From assembly GCA_041671545.1 (NCBI GenBank), contig JBAZBI010000002.1, positions 434,001 through 498,000 on the forward strand: a DNA stretch of 64,000 nucleotides, given 5' to 3'. The notes below the pieces were generated by a model. That model worked only from the letters and a program-made list of their open reading frames with translations. It did not search any database and had not been told where the DNA came from. The position numbers and the translations under genes were made by a program. Below, piece after piece: positions 37,701-46,405 of this stretch (its first letter is position 1; every line of letters starts with the position of its first letter). This stretch comes from UBA1563 sp041671545. GTDB taxonomy: Bacteria > Bacteroidota > Ignavibacteria > Ignavibacteriales > Ignavibacteriaceae.

Positions 37701-38948
37701 TGTTGCCTCAATACCTAATACAAATGAAAGTGCAGCAGGAAACATTTGCTTCTGATTTATATCCAATCCATCATTCCCCGCTGCCGCAACAAGTATACAT
37801 GAACTATAAGCATTTGCTAGGGCGTTCTCCATTGTTAAACTTCTAGCATAACTACCGAAACTCATATTAATAACAGTAGCTCCCTTCTGTGTGGCATAAA
37901 TAATACTTTTGGCAATTGTCGAAGCATCGCCTCTGCCACTACTTTGAAACACTTTTAAAGGCATTATCTTCGCTTTCCAATTTACTCCGGCAATCCCAAT
38001 TCCGTTATTAGCTTCCGCTGCCGCTATTCCAGCTACGTGCGTACCGTGGCTGTTATCATCGGTTGGGTTGTTATCATTATTTATCCAGTCCCACCCTTTT
38101 ACATCATCAACGTAACCGTTGCCGTCATCATCTATTCCGTTATCGGGTATCTCGTTCTGGTTTGTCCAAATTTTATTTTTTAAGTCTGGGTGCAGCCAAT
38201 CTACTCCGGTATCAAGTATTGCTATTAACTGCGTGGTATCTCCGGTAGTGCTATCCCAAACCGCATCAACTTGGGTAGCGGGTATTCCCCATTGTTGCGG
38301 ATAGAGTGGATCGTTGGGAGTAACAACATTTGGTTTTTGTTGTTGGTCATTGGTCAAGAAGTCATTAGTCATTGGGGCAATGGTCATTGGGAGGGCAGGG
38401 GCGTTGGCTACATTTATTTCAGGATGCTCTTTTAGCCATTCAATCATTTCACTTTCTGTTAAGGCAGGGGAAAGAGGTTTGCTTTCAACAATAGAGAGAA
38501 TATAATTCGGTTCGGCATACTCTACATTCGGATCATCTTTTAACTCATTGATAACTTCAAATACATTAAGCGTACTGTCGCCTACTATTTTATAAATGTT
38601 ATGCAGGTTTGGTTGCTCAAGTTCTTTTCCATTGGAGGTTTTTAACATTCGTTTGCTGAAGCTTCTCTTCTCATTCGGGAAAAGCTTTTCTGCTTTTTGC
38701 ATGTTATGTTTTTGCAGAATCGCATCAACAGAGGGAACTCCCATCACGTTTACGCCGTTTACTTTTGCAAGCGAAACTCTTACATCATCTTTTAGCTTTA
38801 GGAGTAATTGTCCCGGCACAAAATCAAACTGAGAACTACGCGGATCAAGTTTAATAACATCATCAGCCGCCGGAGTTGTTCCGTTTGCAGTTTGTGAGAA
38901 AAGATTTATTTGAAGCAGAGCAAAGAAATAAAGTAAAAAATGTTTCAT
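34746..38948 (-). CDS. Secreted subtilisin-like (S8) protease with T9SS sorting domain, copy 1
   Basis: The 1400-residue protein starts with a signal peptide (1-19) and a fervidolysin-type propeptide (about 40-155). The S8 catalytic domain has Asp246 in AILDTGVDWLHPDL, His301 in NSHGTHVAGIAAA, oxyanion Asn392 in AAAGNDG and Ser463 in NGTSMAAPLVSGA. A central region (about 480-900) holds beta-helix-like segments. It is followed by Ig/Fn3 domains, a dockerin-like pair (DGNGDLSVNVLDVLGTVSYI, then ADVVRDSIINVLDVVGNVNI) and a type IX sorting domain. All catalytic residues are kept. A paralogue lies 49 nt upstream on the same strand, with nearly identical ends and a different middle. Confidence 0.9.
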   Translation of the reverse strand: MKHFLLYFFALLQINLFSQTANGTTPAADDVIKLDPRSSQFDFVPGQLLLKLKDDVRVSLAKVNGVNVMGVPSVDAILQKHNMQKAEKLFPNEKRSFSKRMLKTSNGKELEQPNLHNIYKIVGDSTLNVFEVINELKDDPNVEYAEPNYILSIVESKPLSPALTESEMIEWLKEHPEINVANAPALPMTIAPMTNDFLTNDQQQKPNVVTPNDPLYPQQWGIPATQVDAVWDSTTGDTTQLIAILDTGVDWLHPDLKNKIWTNQNEIPDNGIDDDGNGYVDDVKGWDWINNDNNPTDDNSHGTHVAGIAAAEANNGIGIAGVNWKAKIMPLKVFQSSGRGDASTIAKSIIYATQKGATVINMSFGSYARSLTMENALANAYSSCILVAAAGNDGLDINQKQMFPAALSFVLGIEATVEFSNEDGDGPAYSKFPELFNYELRAPGSNIISTIPNGSYRTYNGTSMAAPLVSGAVSLYHHFYSGQSQEQMWGNLINTSQGQVKLMSAMSVQAKPVLWFVSNTIVDTLDGDRDGQVDANETIELWFMLSNTWGQANNVKIKLQLGEFEDTTVAQITRDTATVGSMSPYARRSNESTPFRIHISSTIANDRDIVLETIAWDEGIQDTIKLETIITANNGYELKGGVYDYVITLTPDKKWLISQPLKFTNEGGIKILPGTNIIINANVGGIISAIGTKDSLITIQGNLNQLNGVNFKYCIFKNLGSISGEFDNCIFKDIISPNPPNHFYGGIIGNIANSKIINVVNVSPFFSTKITNSTLQDIAAGWNPFGSQGTLKELKNCNIVNLNAGTWGDQGIPTPVVLYNNFVNVWANGFYSGFITPHGDLNFNQKNNNIINCTNIFRARSGFFQNVDSLYWGTNDTLKVKNMLYDFWDDFNLAIFKIEPKLTVPSDSAHGIVWKILANGKDAQDEEVDPFGVGPQRFDIYFNRPMDTTFTPQLSFGVREPYNQQAITDSGHWSSDHRIWTAYKTIKLYTGDGINRLRVEGARDLEDFEIPIEDQRFEFLISAAGSSSLDFAATAGLGKVNLEWSNPQDVPDLLGYNMYRLEHINDSTLTQPVMINTSLINDTLFTDYKVIPNKKYYYYYRTVRTDFSESDSSLVVSTTPYTAALGDGNGDLSVNVLDVLGTVSYILGQNPQPFIFDAADVVRDSIINVLDVVGNVNIILKGTLLKNYLTKTSYGNAKVEFTGNEVYLTTDQPVAGIQLQFKGKGLKDKKFIYSGSANFENMSSSLGDTTQIALMYSLNKNEFAPGKYLIGTIDGDAKGISLSDAVLSDNEGGKINLNLIDNGVSTIPENYYLDQNYPNPFNLSTTIQYGIPAKTAGKIVIYNILGQQVRTFDLGEREAGRYKIMWDGKNNYGSVISSGVYIFRFESVKFTSAKKMMLLK

Positions 38949-38997
38949 TTTTAACTCATCTAATTTTAATTTATTATTTTCAAACAGATTACTTTTG

Positions 38998-41900
38998 TCA
39001 TTTTAACAATATCATTTTTTTAGCCGATGTAAAGTTAGCCGACTCAAATCTGAAAATGTAAACTCCGGTTGAGATGACACTTCCATAATTGTTCTTACCG
39101 TCCCACATTATTTTGTAACGCCCAGCTTCTCTTTCGCCAAGATCGAATGTTCTAACTTGCTGACCCAAGATATTATAAATAACTATCTTTCCGGCCGTCT
39201 TTGCTGGAATACCATATTGTATTGTCGTTGATAAATTAAAAGGGTTAGGATAATTCTGATCTAAGTAATAGTTATCGGGTATATTAGATACACCATTATC
39301 TACTAAGCTCGAAATAATTTTACCTCCTTCATTATCTGAGAGAACTACATCAGCAAGACTAATGTCTTTGGCGTCTCCATTAATTGTTCCGATAAGATAT
39401 TTACCTGAAGCGAATTCGTTTTTATTTAGGCTATACATTAAGGCTATTTGCATGGTATCGCCGATTGATGAACTCATATTTTCAAATGCTGCCGAACCGG
39501 AATAGATAAACTTCTTATCCTTTAATCCTTTTCCTTTAAACTGTAATTGAATTCCAGCTACTGGTTGATCTGTTGTCAGATAAACTTCATTGCCGGTAAA
39601 TTCAACTTTCGCATTGCCGTAACTTGTCTTGGCAAGATAATTTTTTAATAGAGTTCCCTTTAAGATAATATTTACGTTGCCAACAACATCAAGCACGTTG
39701 ATAATGCTGTCCCGCACTACATCCGCTGCGTCAAAAATGAACGGTTGGGGATTCTGTCCTAAGATATAAGAAACTGTCCCCAAGACATCTAATACATTTA
39801 CAGATAAATCTCCATTGCCGTCTCCAAGCGCTGCGGTGTATGGCGTCGTGCTTACTACACGTGAAGAATCTGACTCTGAAAAATCTGTGCGTACTGTCCG
39901 GTAATAGTAGTAATACTTTTTATTCGGTATAACATTAAAATCAGTGAAAAGTGTATCGTTAATAAGAGAAGTATTTATCATCACGGGCTGTGTTAGGGTA
40001 CTATCATTAATGTGTTCGAGGCGGTACATATTGTAACCAAGTAAATCGGGTACATCTTGAGGATTTGACCACTCTAAATTTACTTTGCCAAGTCCAGCGG
40101 TTGCAGCAAAATCTAGTGATGATGAACCGGCAGCGCTGATTAGAAACTCAAATCTCATATCTTCTATCGGTATCTCAAAGCCCTCATCATCTTTTGCACC
40201 TTCAACTCTTAATCTGTTAATACCATCTCCGGTGTAAAGCTTTATTGTTTTATAGGCAGTCCAGATTTTTCTATCATCCGACCACTTGCTCGAATCGACT
40301 ACTGCTTGTTGAGTGTATGGTTCTCTTACTCCAAAAGTTAGTTGAGGAACAAAGGCTGTATCCATGGGTCGATTAAAGTAAACATCATATCGTTGTGGAC
40401 CGACACCAATAGGTTCTACTACTTCATCTTGAGCGTCCTTACCATTTACAAGAATTTTCCAAACAATTCCATGTGCCGAATCGGAAGGGGCAGTATGAAT
40501 AGGTTGATAATTAATCATTGAATATGTAGGATCAACCCAGAAATCATAATTCTTCTTTTTAAGCTTTTCTAAAATCGTAGTTCCCCAATATTGATTTGGT
40601 ATATTTATCACATCCCCACCCCCTGATTGAGCAAAGTAGCAATATTCCCCAACGCTAATAAAATTATTGTTAGAAACTGGTTGGTTTGCATATGAAAATA
40701 GAGCAGTTGGCCTATAGGTTACGCCAAAAGTTTGATAAAAATAATTCCTTATTTTAATAAAATTATTAAAACCTAGAGGAACGTAATCATTAAAAATGGA
40801 TGTATTAATCTCTCCAAAAACCAAGCAGTCTTCAACATTATTTTTTGTAAAATCAACTGGGTGATCCATACCCCAACTAAAAAGTCTTTCAAAAGCACAA
40901 TTTCTTATAACATTATCCTTCATTATAGTTTTTCCCCAAAGAAATAGACATCTAGGCCATCCAGCCTCATATGTAGATATTTCTTCAAAAACACAATTCA
41001 AAAAAGTCATTGAATTCCCTTGGTCAAATCCTGTTCTCATTCCTGAAAATGAAGTATACTTAAAATTCATTATTCCACTTCCGTACACTCCTGAAATGAT
41101 TGAACCAGGTCCTTTTATGGTTATTAAGCTGTCGGGTTTACCAAATCCAATTATCTTACCTCTATTAACAATGTTTTTATTTAAATTTAGTTGAACTCCG
41201 GGTAGTATATTTAATTCCCCATTTGTTCCAACTCTAAAACTTGAATTAACAATCCAAAGATAATTTGGTGTCAAAACCATTGTTGTGTCCATTACTCCAT
41301 CAAGATAAATACCATTATTAGTTTTTAATACAATTTTTTGTTTTACTGTATCGGGAGAACCGTTATACCATAACAAACCCTCAAATACGATGTCTCTATT
41401 GTTTGCGATATCTGTATTGATATGGATTAATAAGGGATTGCTTTCATTGCTTCTTGTTGCGTAGGGACTAATGCTTCCAACAAAAGCAGTGTCTTTAATT
41501 ATTTGAGCAACGGTTGTGTCTTCAAATTCTCCAAACTTTATTCCAACAAAAACACTATCAGATTGTCCCCACGTATTTCTAAGCGTAAACCAAAGTTGTA
41601 ATGTTTCACCGGCGTCAACAAAGCCATTATTATTATCACCAACAAGCGTATCAACAATTGTATTAGAGATAAAATTAATAACCGGTTGTGGGTTAATATT
41701 TATCGCTGAGTTTATTTGAATGTAATTTGTTGAGGTTTTGATTAAACTGCCCCACATTAATTCTTGTGGATCAACTGAATGTTTAATTTTATAAAGTGAA
41801 ACGGCACCAGAAACAAGGGGAGCCGCCATTGAAGTTCCACTATATATTCTATAATTCCCATCAGGAATTGAACTTAAAATTTCTGTACCAGGAGCACTCA

Positions 41901-43218
41901 ATTCATAATTTAGTAAATCGGGAAATTCACTAAAAATGGGCCCATCTTGATCGTAATTCGTAAAACTCGCTCCTATAACTTGTACCCCTAATACATATGC
42001 TAATGCTGCTGGAAAGAAAGGTTTACAAAGTGAACAAGGTCCTATCCATATCCCATCATTGCCAGCAGCTGCAACTAAAACACTTGTCGTATAAGCATTT
42101 TCTAAAGCCCCTTCCATTGTCATTGATCTTGAATAACTCCCAAAACTCATATTGATTACCGTCGCACCTATGATCTTTGCATAGATAATTCCTTGAGCTA
42201 TCGTTGCGGCATCAGCTCTGCCACTGCTTTGAAATACTTTTAACGGAAGAATCTTTGCTTTCCAGTTCACTCCGGCAATACCAATTCCGTTATTTACTTC
42301 TGCTGCCGCTATACCCGCTACGTGCGTGCCGTGGCTATTATCATCAGTCGGGTTGTTATCGTTGTTTATCCAGTCCCAGCCTCTTACATCATCAACATAA
42401 CCGTTCCCGTCATCGTCCATTCCATTATCTGGTATTTCGTTCGGGTTTGTCCATATTTTATTTTTTAAGTCGGGGTGCAGCCAATCTACTCCCGTATCAA
42501 GTATTGCTATTAACTGTGTTGTATCTCCGGTAGTACTGTCCCAAACCGCATCAACTTGTGTCGCGGGTATTCCCCATTGTTGCGGATAAAGAGGGTCGTT
42601 CGGGGTAACTACGTTTGGTTTGTGCAACTGGTCATTAGTCAAAAGGTTTTTGGTCATTGGTGAGGTTGGAGAGTTTGCCACATTAATTTCCGGATGGTCT
42701 TTTAGCCATTCAATCATTTCACTTTCTGTCAAGGCAGGTGAAACCGGTTTGCTTTCAACGATAGATAAAATATAATTTGGTTCGGCGTACTCAACATTCG
42801 GGTCTGCTTTTAACTCGTTAATGACTTCGATGATATTTAACGAGCTATCACCTACAACTTTATAAATGTTATGCAGGTTCGGCTGTTCAAACTCTTTTCC
42901 GTTAGAGGTTTTTAACATCCGTTTACTAAAACTTCTCTTCTCATTGGGAAATAGCTTTTCTGCTTTTTGCATATTGTGTTTTTGCAGGACTGCATCAATA
43001 GAAGCAACTCCCATAACAGTTACGTCGTTCACTTTTGCAAGCGAAACTCTTACATCATCTTTTAGTTTTATGAGTACTTGTCCGGGTACAAAATCAAACT
43101 GCGATGCACGTGGATCAAGTTTGATAACATCATCCGTTACCGGAGTTATTCCGCCTACAGTTTGTGAAAAAAGATTTATTTGAAGTAGAGCAAAGAAATA
43201 AAGTAAAAAATGTTTCAT
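38998..43218 (-). CDS. Secreted subtilisin-like (S8) protease with T9SS sorting domain, copy 2
   Basis: A 1406-residue paralogue of the protease downstream of it. Signal peptide and propeptide match almost residue for residue. The triad is Asp241, His296 and Ser463, with oxyanion Asn387. The middle part (about 480-900) differs in sequence, with its own beta-helix-like pattern, while the last 450 residues (Fn3, dockerin-like pair, sorting domain) are again almost identical to copy 1. A short Cys-containing insertion (GPCSLCKP) lies after the oxyanion region and is absent from copy 1. Both should be exported by Sec and T9SS. The divergent middle may set substrate or surface binding. Confidence 0.9.
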   Translation of the reverse strand: MKHFLLYFFALLQINLFSQTVGGITPVTDDVIKLDPRASQFDFVPGQVLIKLKDDVRVSLAKVNDVTVMGVASIDAVLQKHNMQKAEKLFPNEKRSFSKRMLKTSNGKEFEQPNLHNIYKVVGDSSLNIIEVINELKADPNVEYAEPNYILSIVESKPVSPALTESEMIEWLKDHPEINVANSPTSPMTKNLLTNDQLHKPNVVTPNDPLYPQQWGIPATQVDAVWDSTTGDTTQLIAILDTGVDWLHPDLKNKIWTNPNEIPDNGMDDDGNGYVDDVRGWDWINNDNNPTDDNSHGTHVAGIAAAEVNNGIGIAGVNWKAKILPLKVFQSSGRADAATIAQGIIYAKIIGATVINMSFGSYSRSMTMEGALENAYTTSVLVAAAGNDGIWIGPCSLCKPFFPAALAYVLGVQVIGASFTNYDQDGPIFSEFPDLLNYELSAPGTEILSSIPDGNYRIYSGTSMAAPLVSGAVSLYKIKHSVDPQELMWGSLIKTSTNYIQINSAININPQPVINFISNTIVDTLVGDNNNGFVDAGETLQLWFTLRNTWGQSDSVFVGIKFGEFEDTTVAQIIKDTAFVGSISPYATRSNESNPLLIHINTDIANNRDIVFEGLLWYNGSPDTVKQKIVLKTNNGIYLDGVMDTTMVLTPNYLWIVNSSFRVGTNGELNILPGVQLNLNKNIVNRGKIIGFGKPDSLITIKGPGSIISGVYGSGIMNFKYTSFSGMRTGFDQGNSMTFLNCVFEEISTYEAGWPRCLFLWGKTIMKDNVIRNCAFERLFSWGMDHPVDFTKNNVEDCLVFGEINTSIFNDYVPLGFNNFIKIRNYFYQTFGVTYRPTALFSYANQPVSNNNFISVGEYCYFAQSGGGDVINIPNQYWGTTILEKLKKKNYDFWVDPTYSMINYQPIHTAPSDSAHGIVWKILVNGKDAQDEVVEPIGVGPQRYDVYFNRPMDTAFVPQLTFGVREPYTQQAVVDSSKWSDDRKIWTAYKTIKLYTGDGINRLRVEGAKDDEGFEIPIEDMRFEFLISAAGSSSLDFAATAGLGKVNLEWSNPQDVPDLLGYNMYRLEHINDSTLTQPVMINTSLINDTLFTDFNVIPNKKYYYYYRTVRTDFSESDSSRVVSTTPYTAALGDGNGDLSVNVLDVLGTVSYILGQNPQPFIFDAADVVRDSIINVLDVVGNVNIILKGTLLKNYLAKTSYGNAKVEFTGNEVYLTTDQPVAGIQLQFKGKGLKDKKFIYSGSAAFENMSSSIGDTMQIALMYSLNKNEFASGKYLIGTINGDAKDISLADVVLSDNEGGKIISSLVDNGVSNIPDNYYLDQNYPNPFNLSTTIQYGIPAKTAGKIVIYNILGQQVRTFDLGEREAGRYKIMWDGKNNYGSVISTGVYIFRFESANFTSAKKMILLK

Positions 43219-43649
43219 GGTTCCTCTAAAGGATATTTGACCAAAGTTATTTTTTATTATAAATATCTATTGTGAAAGTAACCAAAGCGATGAGGCTTAA
43301 CTTTTGAGGTGTACTCATTTTATCCCCGAAGAGAATAAAGGAGTCAGAAAAGATGCATGAGAAAGTGTGAGAACCAGATCGTTTCTTCTAAATATATTTT
43401 TTACTAGAATCAACAACTACCAACCCGTTCCATTTTGTTATTGGTAAAATAGTGAAAAACCAATTATTTCCAAACGGGGAGATGGGAAAAGTTCAATTAA
43501 ACACTAACGGCTAAAGAAATCTGGTTGTCATGCCGACAGCATTCAGCTATAAGCAATTCATAATTCCCAGATATCCCACACTCTACATCCGTCTTGAATG
43601 AGCTTTGAATGCGTCTTGCTTGCGATTCATAAGGCTTACATAACCGATG
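43219..43649. other. Intergenic region upstream of the protease pair
   Basis: The 431 nt hold no convincing gene on either strand. The promoter for the minus-strand protease pair should be near 43220-43300 (AT-rich). No clear motif was found. It forms the junction between the secreted-protein cluster and the phage-like module. Confidence 0.5.
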
Positions 43650-43672
43650 GAGCCGGGCAATATCCGGCTCCT
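43650..43672. terminator. GC-rich hairpin after the phage-like module
   Basis: GGAGCCGG and CCGGCTCC arms enclose a short loop. It lies about 20 nt past the stop of the 156-residue gene on the minus strand. There is no T-run, so it may be a weak terminator or an mRNA-end stabiliser rather than a full intrinsic terminator. Confidence 0.4.
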
Positions 43673-43690
43673 ACCCTTTCATCTCTTTAA

Positions 43691-44161
43691 TTAATTCCCA
43701 CCCCCGTTCATCTTGCTTCGTGCGATGAATAACGTAACCGCCAGTGACTTCGGATCCATCAATCCTCCAAGATCAGTTTGTATGCGCATTGCATCCTTGC
43801 ATGATTGAAGCATCATCTCATAGAACCCGTCTGATGTTTGAGGGATAATGGTTGATGGTTGATGGAGTTTCAACGGTTGGATTGTTTCTTCAACTTGCAC
43901 GTCATAGTTGATGAGGATTTTTGTCCCTTTCTGTTCTGCAAGTTTTGTAACAACCGCCTTCATTCCTTTCTTCAAGTTTTTCAGTTTCTCATGCACTTCA
44001 TCGGGAGCGAAGAAACTATACTCAGTAGCTCCGTCTCCGTTACGCACTGCATAAAGATAATACGCCCCAAATTTACTTTCTCCTACTACCGGTTCATCAA
44101 ATAGCAATTCGATGCGGGTAGGCTGGTTTAACTGAAGTTCCAGTTTCTTTCTCTCGCTCAT
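43691..44161 (-). CDS. Hypothetical protein, 156 residues, phage-like module
   Basis: The family is not recognised. The product is soluble, begins MSERKKLELQLNQPTRIELL and contains a KFGAYYLYAV strand and a PDEVHEKLKNLKKGMKAVVTK helix, which recalls small nucleic-acid-binding or OB-like phage proteins. The start at 44161 has an AGGAG site at correct spacing and overlaps the 3' end of the Gam-like gene by 65 nt, an unusually long overlap. It is the last gene of the minus-strand module. A role next to Gam (DNA-end protection or single-strand binding) is only inference. Confidence 0.65.
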   Translation of the reverse strand: MSERKKLELQLNQPTRIELLFDEPVVGESKFGAYYLYAVRNGDGATEYSFFAPDEVHEKLKNLKKGMKAVVTKLAEQKGTKILINYDVQVEETIQPLKLHQPSTIIPQTSDGFYEMMLQSCKDAMRIQTDLGGLMDPKSLAVTLFIARSKMNGGGN

Positions 44162-44654
44162 ATTCGTTCTCCTTTTCTTTTACTTTGTATGAAAATTCTT
44201 CTTTGCCTTCTGTTACCGTTACTCCTTTAGGAATAACTCTTTGTTTAATGAAGACTTTGATTTTGTTTATGTCCGGTTTTACTTGTTCGGGTATGATGGT
44301 AAGAAGTTCCGGCTTAGCGTTGGCAAGGAACACTTCCATATTTGTAATCTCCACTTTGTCCGGTTTCTTATGGAACTTAAGTATCCCATGAGCTAACTCA
44401 ATTGTCTTCTCCTTTCTCTCACGGATAAATCCTTCAAGTTTTATCTCTAACCATCGTACTTTTTCTTGTAATACTACGTTCTTCTGAATAGTAAAATCAT
44501 TTATCATTGCACATTCTTTTTCAGCTTCAGTGAAGTTGTGAGCAATCTGATTTTCTAATTGCTGTACTTGCAAGAGCAAGAGATCGAAGTAGGCCTCAGT
44601 CTGCGCTTCTTCTTTTAGTTCTACTTCAGCTAAGAGTTCATCTAAAAAGTTCAT
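44097..44654 (-). CDS. Phage Mu Gam-like host-nuclease inhibitor
   Basis: The 185-residue protein follows the Gam pattern. A long N-terminal coiled coil (about residues 20-85, with LEIKLEGFIRERKEKTIELA near its end) is followed by the HGILKFHKKPDKVEI strand block and a C-terminal segment INKIKVFIKQRVIPKGVTVT. Mu Gam binds double-stranded DNA ends and blocks exonucleases such as RecBCD. It points to a phage or phage-derived satellite and fits beside a primase-helicase that may replicate linear or nicked DNA. It lies 19 nt downstream of the small DNA-binding-type gene. The assignment rests on pattern and length, with no invariant catalytic residue to check. Confidence 0.75.
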   Translation of the reverse strand: MNFLDELLAEVELKEEAQTEAYFDLLLLQVQQLENQIAHNFTEAEKECAMINDFTIQKNVVLQEKVRWLEIKLEGFIRERKEKTIELAHGILKFHKKPDKVEITNMEVFLANAKPELLTIIPEQVKPDINKIKVFIKQRVIPKGVTVTEGKEEFSYKVKEKENEYEREKETGTSVKPAYPHRIAI

Positions 44655-44673
44655 CTCGATTTTCTCCTTTCTT

Positions 44674-44844
44674 TTAAGCTGTTTTCTTTAGTATCTGCAA
44701 AGGTTGTATTAGATTCTTCTCCTTACATTTTTGTAAGTATTCAACAACTGCTTCATTGACCATCTTGGTCATTGGCTTCTTTGTTGTTTGTTTAAGCCGG
44801 TAGAGTTCCGGAATGAGTCTTTCATCTATCTTCGGGCTATACAT
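44674..44844 (-). CDS. Small ribbon-helix-helix-like protein
   Basis: Translation most likely starts at ATG 44844, since GGAGG lies 6 nt before it. This gives 56 residues beginning MYSPKIDERLIPELYRLK. The pattern (a short strand followed by two helices, TKKPMTKMVNEAVVEYLQKC) resembles a ribbon-helix-helix DNA-binding protein of the CopG/Arc type. The gene overlaps the end of the glutamine amidotransferase gene by 8 nt and precedes the Gam-like gene by 19 nt. It could be the local transcription regulator or an antitoxin without a visible toxin. Confidence 0.65.
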   Translation of the reverse strand: MYSPKIDERLIPELYRLKQTTKKPMTKMVNEAVVEYLQKCKEKNLIQPLQILKKTA

Positions 44845-45721
44845 ATAAATCCTCCGCGTTAAGTGGTTGATGACAATGTTCACATCTATTGTTTAATCGT
44901 CCGTCGTAGTAGATGGTAGATTCAAAACAATAGGGACAATCAACAAGAAGTTCATCTCTTTTGTAAAGGTTGGACATTCTCCAATCCTCTCTCCGCGGGG
45001 TATACTTTTTATAAGACTCAACTCCATCACGGTTGATAATCAGCGCGTGGTTATTCTCCAACGAGTAGAAATGAAATCCTCCCTCACCAAGATTGAATCC
45101 GTGTTTCGTTACATGCTTCAGATTTAGAGATTCGCGCATAATTTCCCTTTCACTACAGAAGTAGAGTATCTCATCCTTTTCGTCGTAGTACATTTCTATT
45201 GGATTATCATGTTTTAAGAGCAGAAGTTTATCCGGTTCTTTAGCTGAGATAGATGCTACTGCGAACGAACCTTCGATCTTCTCAAAGACATCCTTTATCT
45301 TGTTGCCTTTCTTCTTTGAAGATAACAGATAGAGGATCGCCTCACTATCAACCTCCGCGTCACGTTTATCTTTGCCGAAGATCTCTCTGTCGTTGTGGAT
45401 CATTCCGTTGTGTACGATGCAGAGTCCTTCTTTGTTAAAGATAGGATGGTTGTTCGCGTTGTTCTTTTCAGTCCCTTGGGTTTTCATTCTTGTATGAGCT
45501 ATCATCATAGTTGGCAACTCCATGCTCTTCCAATCATAGGTTGTTGCCGTCATTGAAGATCGTTGAGCAAGTTTGTGAACGATGAGGTTCCCCTCTTTGA
45601 TAAAAGCATAGCCGCTTGCATCTCTGCCGCGACTTTCGAGTAAGGTGAACATTTTTGTTATTTTTTGTTTATCGGGTTTCTTATCGCCGAAGCAATAGTA
45701 TCCCATGATGCCGCACATGGC
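44837..45721 (-). CDS. Class II glutamine amidotransferase with C-terminal zinc ribbon
   Basis: Start ATG 45721 (AGGAG 8 nt upstream) gives MCGIMGYY, placing Cys2 as the Ntn nucleophile. A glutaminase domain follows with SRGRDASGYAF, AHTRMKTQGTEKNN, NHPIF and VHNGMIHND, all typical of GATase II. After about residue 255 a zinc ribbon occurs (CPYCFES and CEHCHQP). There is no synthetase domain such as PurF, AsnB or GlmS, so the enzyme would pass ammonia to, or act with, a separate partner. Standalone GATase II genes occur near phiEco32-type amidoligases in phages, and such an amidoligase is encoded 1.3 kb upstream on the same strand. A joint amide-forming reaction is likely by inference. Confidence 0.85.
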   Translation of the reverse strand, partial: AMCGIMGYYCFGDKKPDKQKITKMFTLLESRGRDASGYAFIKEGNLIVHKLAQRSSMTATTYDWKSMELPTMMIAHTRMKTQGTEKNNANNHPIFNKEGLCIVHNGMIHNDREIFGKDKRDAEVDSEAILYLLSSKKKGNKIKDVFEKIEGSFAVASISAKEPDKLLLLKHDNPIEMYYDEKDEILYFCSEREIMRESLNLKHVTKHGFNLGEGGFHFYSLENNHALIINRDGVESYKKYTPRREDWRMSNLYKRDELLVDCPYCFESTIYYDGRLNNRCEHCHQPLNAEDLYV

Positions 45722-45793
45722 TTTTTCTCCTTGATTAATGTTTAGAAAATGTGTTATGTTGTGTAAGCAGATGTGTAACAATTCGGAGGCAGT

Positions 45794-45994
45794 ATGCCAA
45801 CAAACCTTGCGTTAGATGATAAGTTAATTGATGAAGCGCTGAAAATCGGAAGGCACAAAACAAAACGGGAGACCGTTAATGCAGCCTTGCGTGAGTATAT
45901 TCTTTCACGGAAACAGCAGAAAGTAAAAGAGTTGTTCGGAACAATTGAGTATGATTCTTCTTACGATTACAAAAAACAGCGTTCCGTAAAATGA
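45794..45994 (+). CDS. vapB: VapB-type antitoxin
   Basis: A 66-residue protein with an N-terminal ribbon-helix-helix (NLALDDKLIDEALKIGRHKT) and a short C-terminal tail (ELFGTIEYDSSYDY) of the kind that wraps the VapC active site. A GGAGG site precedes the ATG. It overlaps vapC by 4 nt. The pair is on the opposite strand from the surrounding module and is inserted between the zinc-ribbon gene and the glutamine amidotransferase gene. A TGTTA/TAACA pair at 45752-45780 may be its operator. Confidence 0.9.
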   Translation: MPTNLALDDKLIDEALKIGRHKTKRETVNAALREYILSRKQQKVKELFGTIEYDSSYDYKKQRSVK

Positions 45995-46398
45995 GATATT
46001 TAGTAGATACTAGCATTTGGTCGCTCGTTCTCAGAAGAGATGAAAAACAGAACGAACAGTTAATCCATCTTCTTTCCGAGCTAATTGATAAAAAACAAGT
46101 TGTGCTTTGCGGTCCGGTGAGACAAGAACTTCTATCGGGAATAAAACAACCGGAACAATTCAGACAATTAAAATTACGGCTAAGGCATTTTAAAGATTTA
46201 CCGGCTGCGACTGAGGATTATGAACTTGCCGCCGAGTTCTTTAACCAGTGCCGTGCTAAAGGAGTTCAAGCTTCAAACATTGATTTCCTTCTTTGTAGTT
46301 TAGCGGTGAACAATGATTTAGTCCTTTTAACCGCCGATCAAGACTTCCTCCGAATTGAAAAACACATCAAAGTTAAAGTTCATTTTGTTAAAGCATAG
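45991..46398 (+). CDS. vapC: VapC-type PIN-domain ribonuclease toxin
   Basis: The 135-residue PIN protein begins MRYLVDTSIWSLVLRR with the first catalytic Asp. It has the conserved Glu region RQELLSGI, a third acid in SNIDFLLCSLA and a final acid in LLTADQDFLRIEKH. VapC enzymes cleave tRNA or rRNA and are held by VapB. The 4-nt overlap ensures co-translation. It ends 7 nt before the convergent zinc-ribbon gene. It likely stabilises the island. Confidence 0.92.
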   Translation: MRYLVDTSIWSLVLRRDEKQNEQLIHLLSELIDKKQVVLCGPVRQELLSGIKQPEQFRQLKLRLRHFKDLPAATEDYELAAEFFNQCRAKGVQASNIDFLLCSLAVNNDLVLLTADQDFLRIEKHIKVKVHFVKA

Positions 46399-46405
46399 CA
46401 CTGCA

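Larger units (their letters stand above)
34746..43218 (-). repeat. Tandem gene duplication with conserved ends and divergent centre
   Basis: The two protease genes share near-identical 5' thirds (signal, propeptide, catalytic core) and near-identical 3' thirds, at both protein and DNA level, but their central 1.2 kb share little. The 3' similarity runs from about 34750-36220 and 39000-40470. This pattern fits duplication followed by replacement of the centre, or gene conversion that keeps the ends alike. Confidence 0.75.

Noticed and set aside
41516..43183. Long plus-strand frames opposite the protease genes
   Set aside because: They are antisense shadows of strongly supported coding sequence with family motifs on the minus strand.
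24894..43218. Secreted-protein cluster as proof of a pathogenic or conjugative island
   Set aside because: No conjugation or effector-secretion genes are present; the proteins are ordinary T9SS clients and may even be core genes trapped between two att sites.
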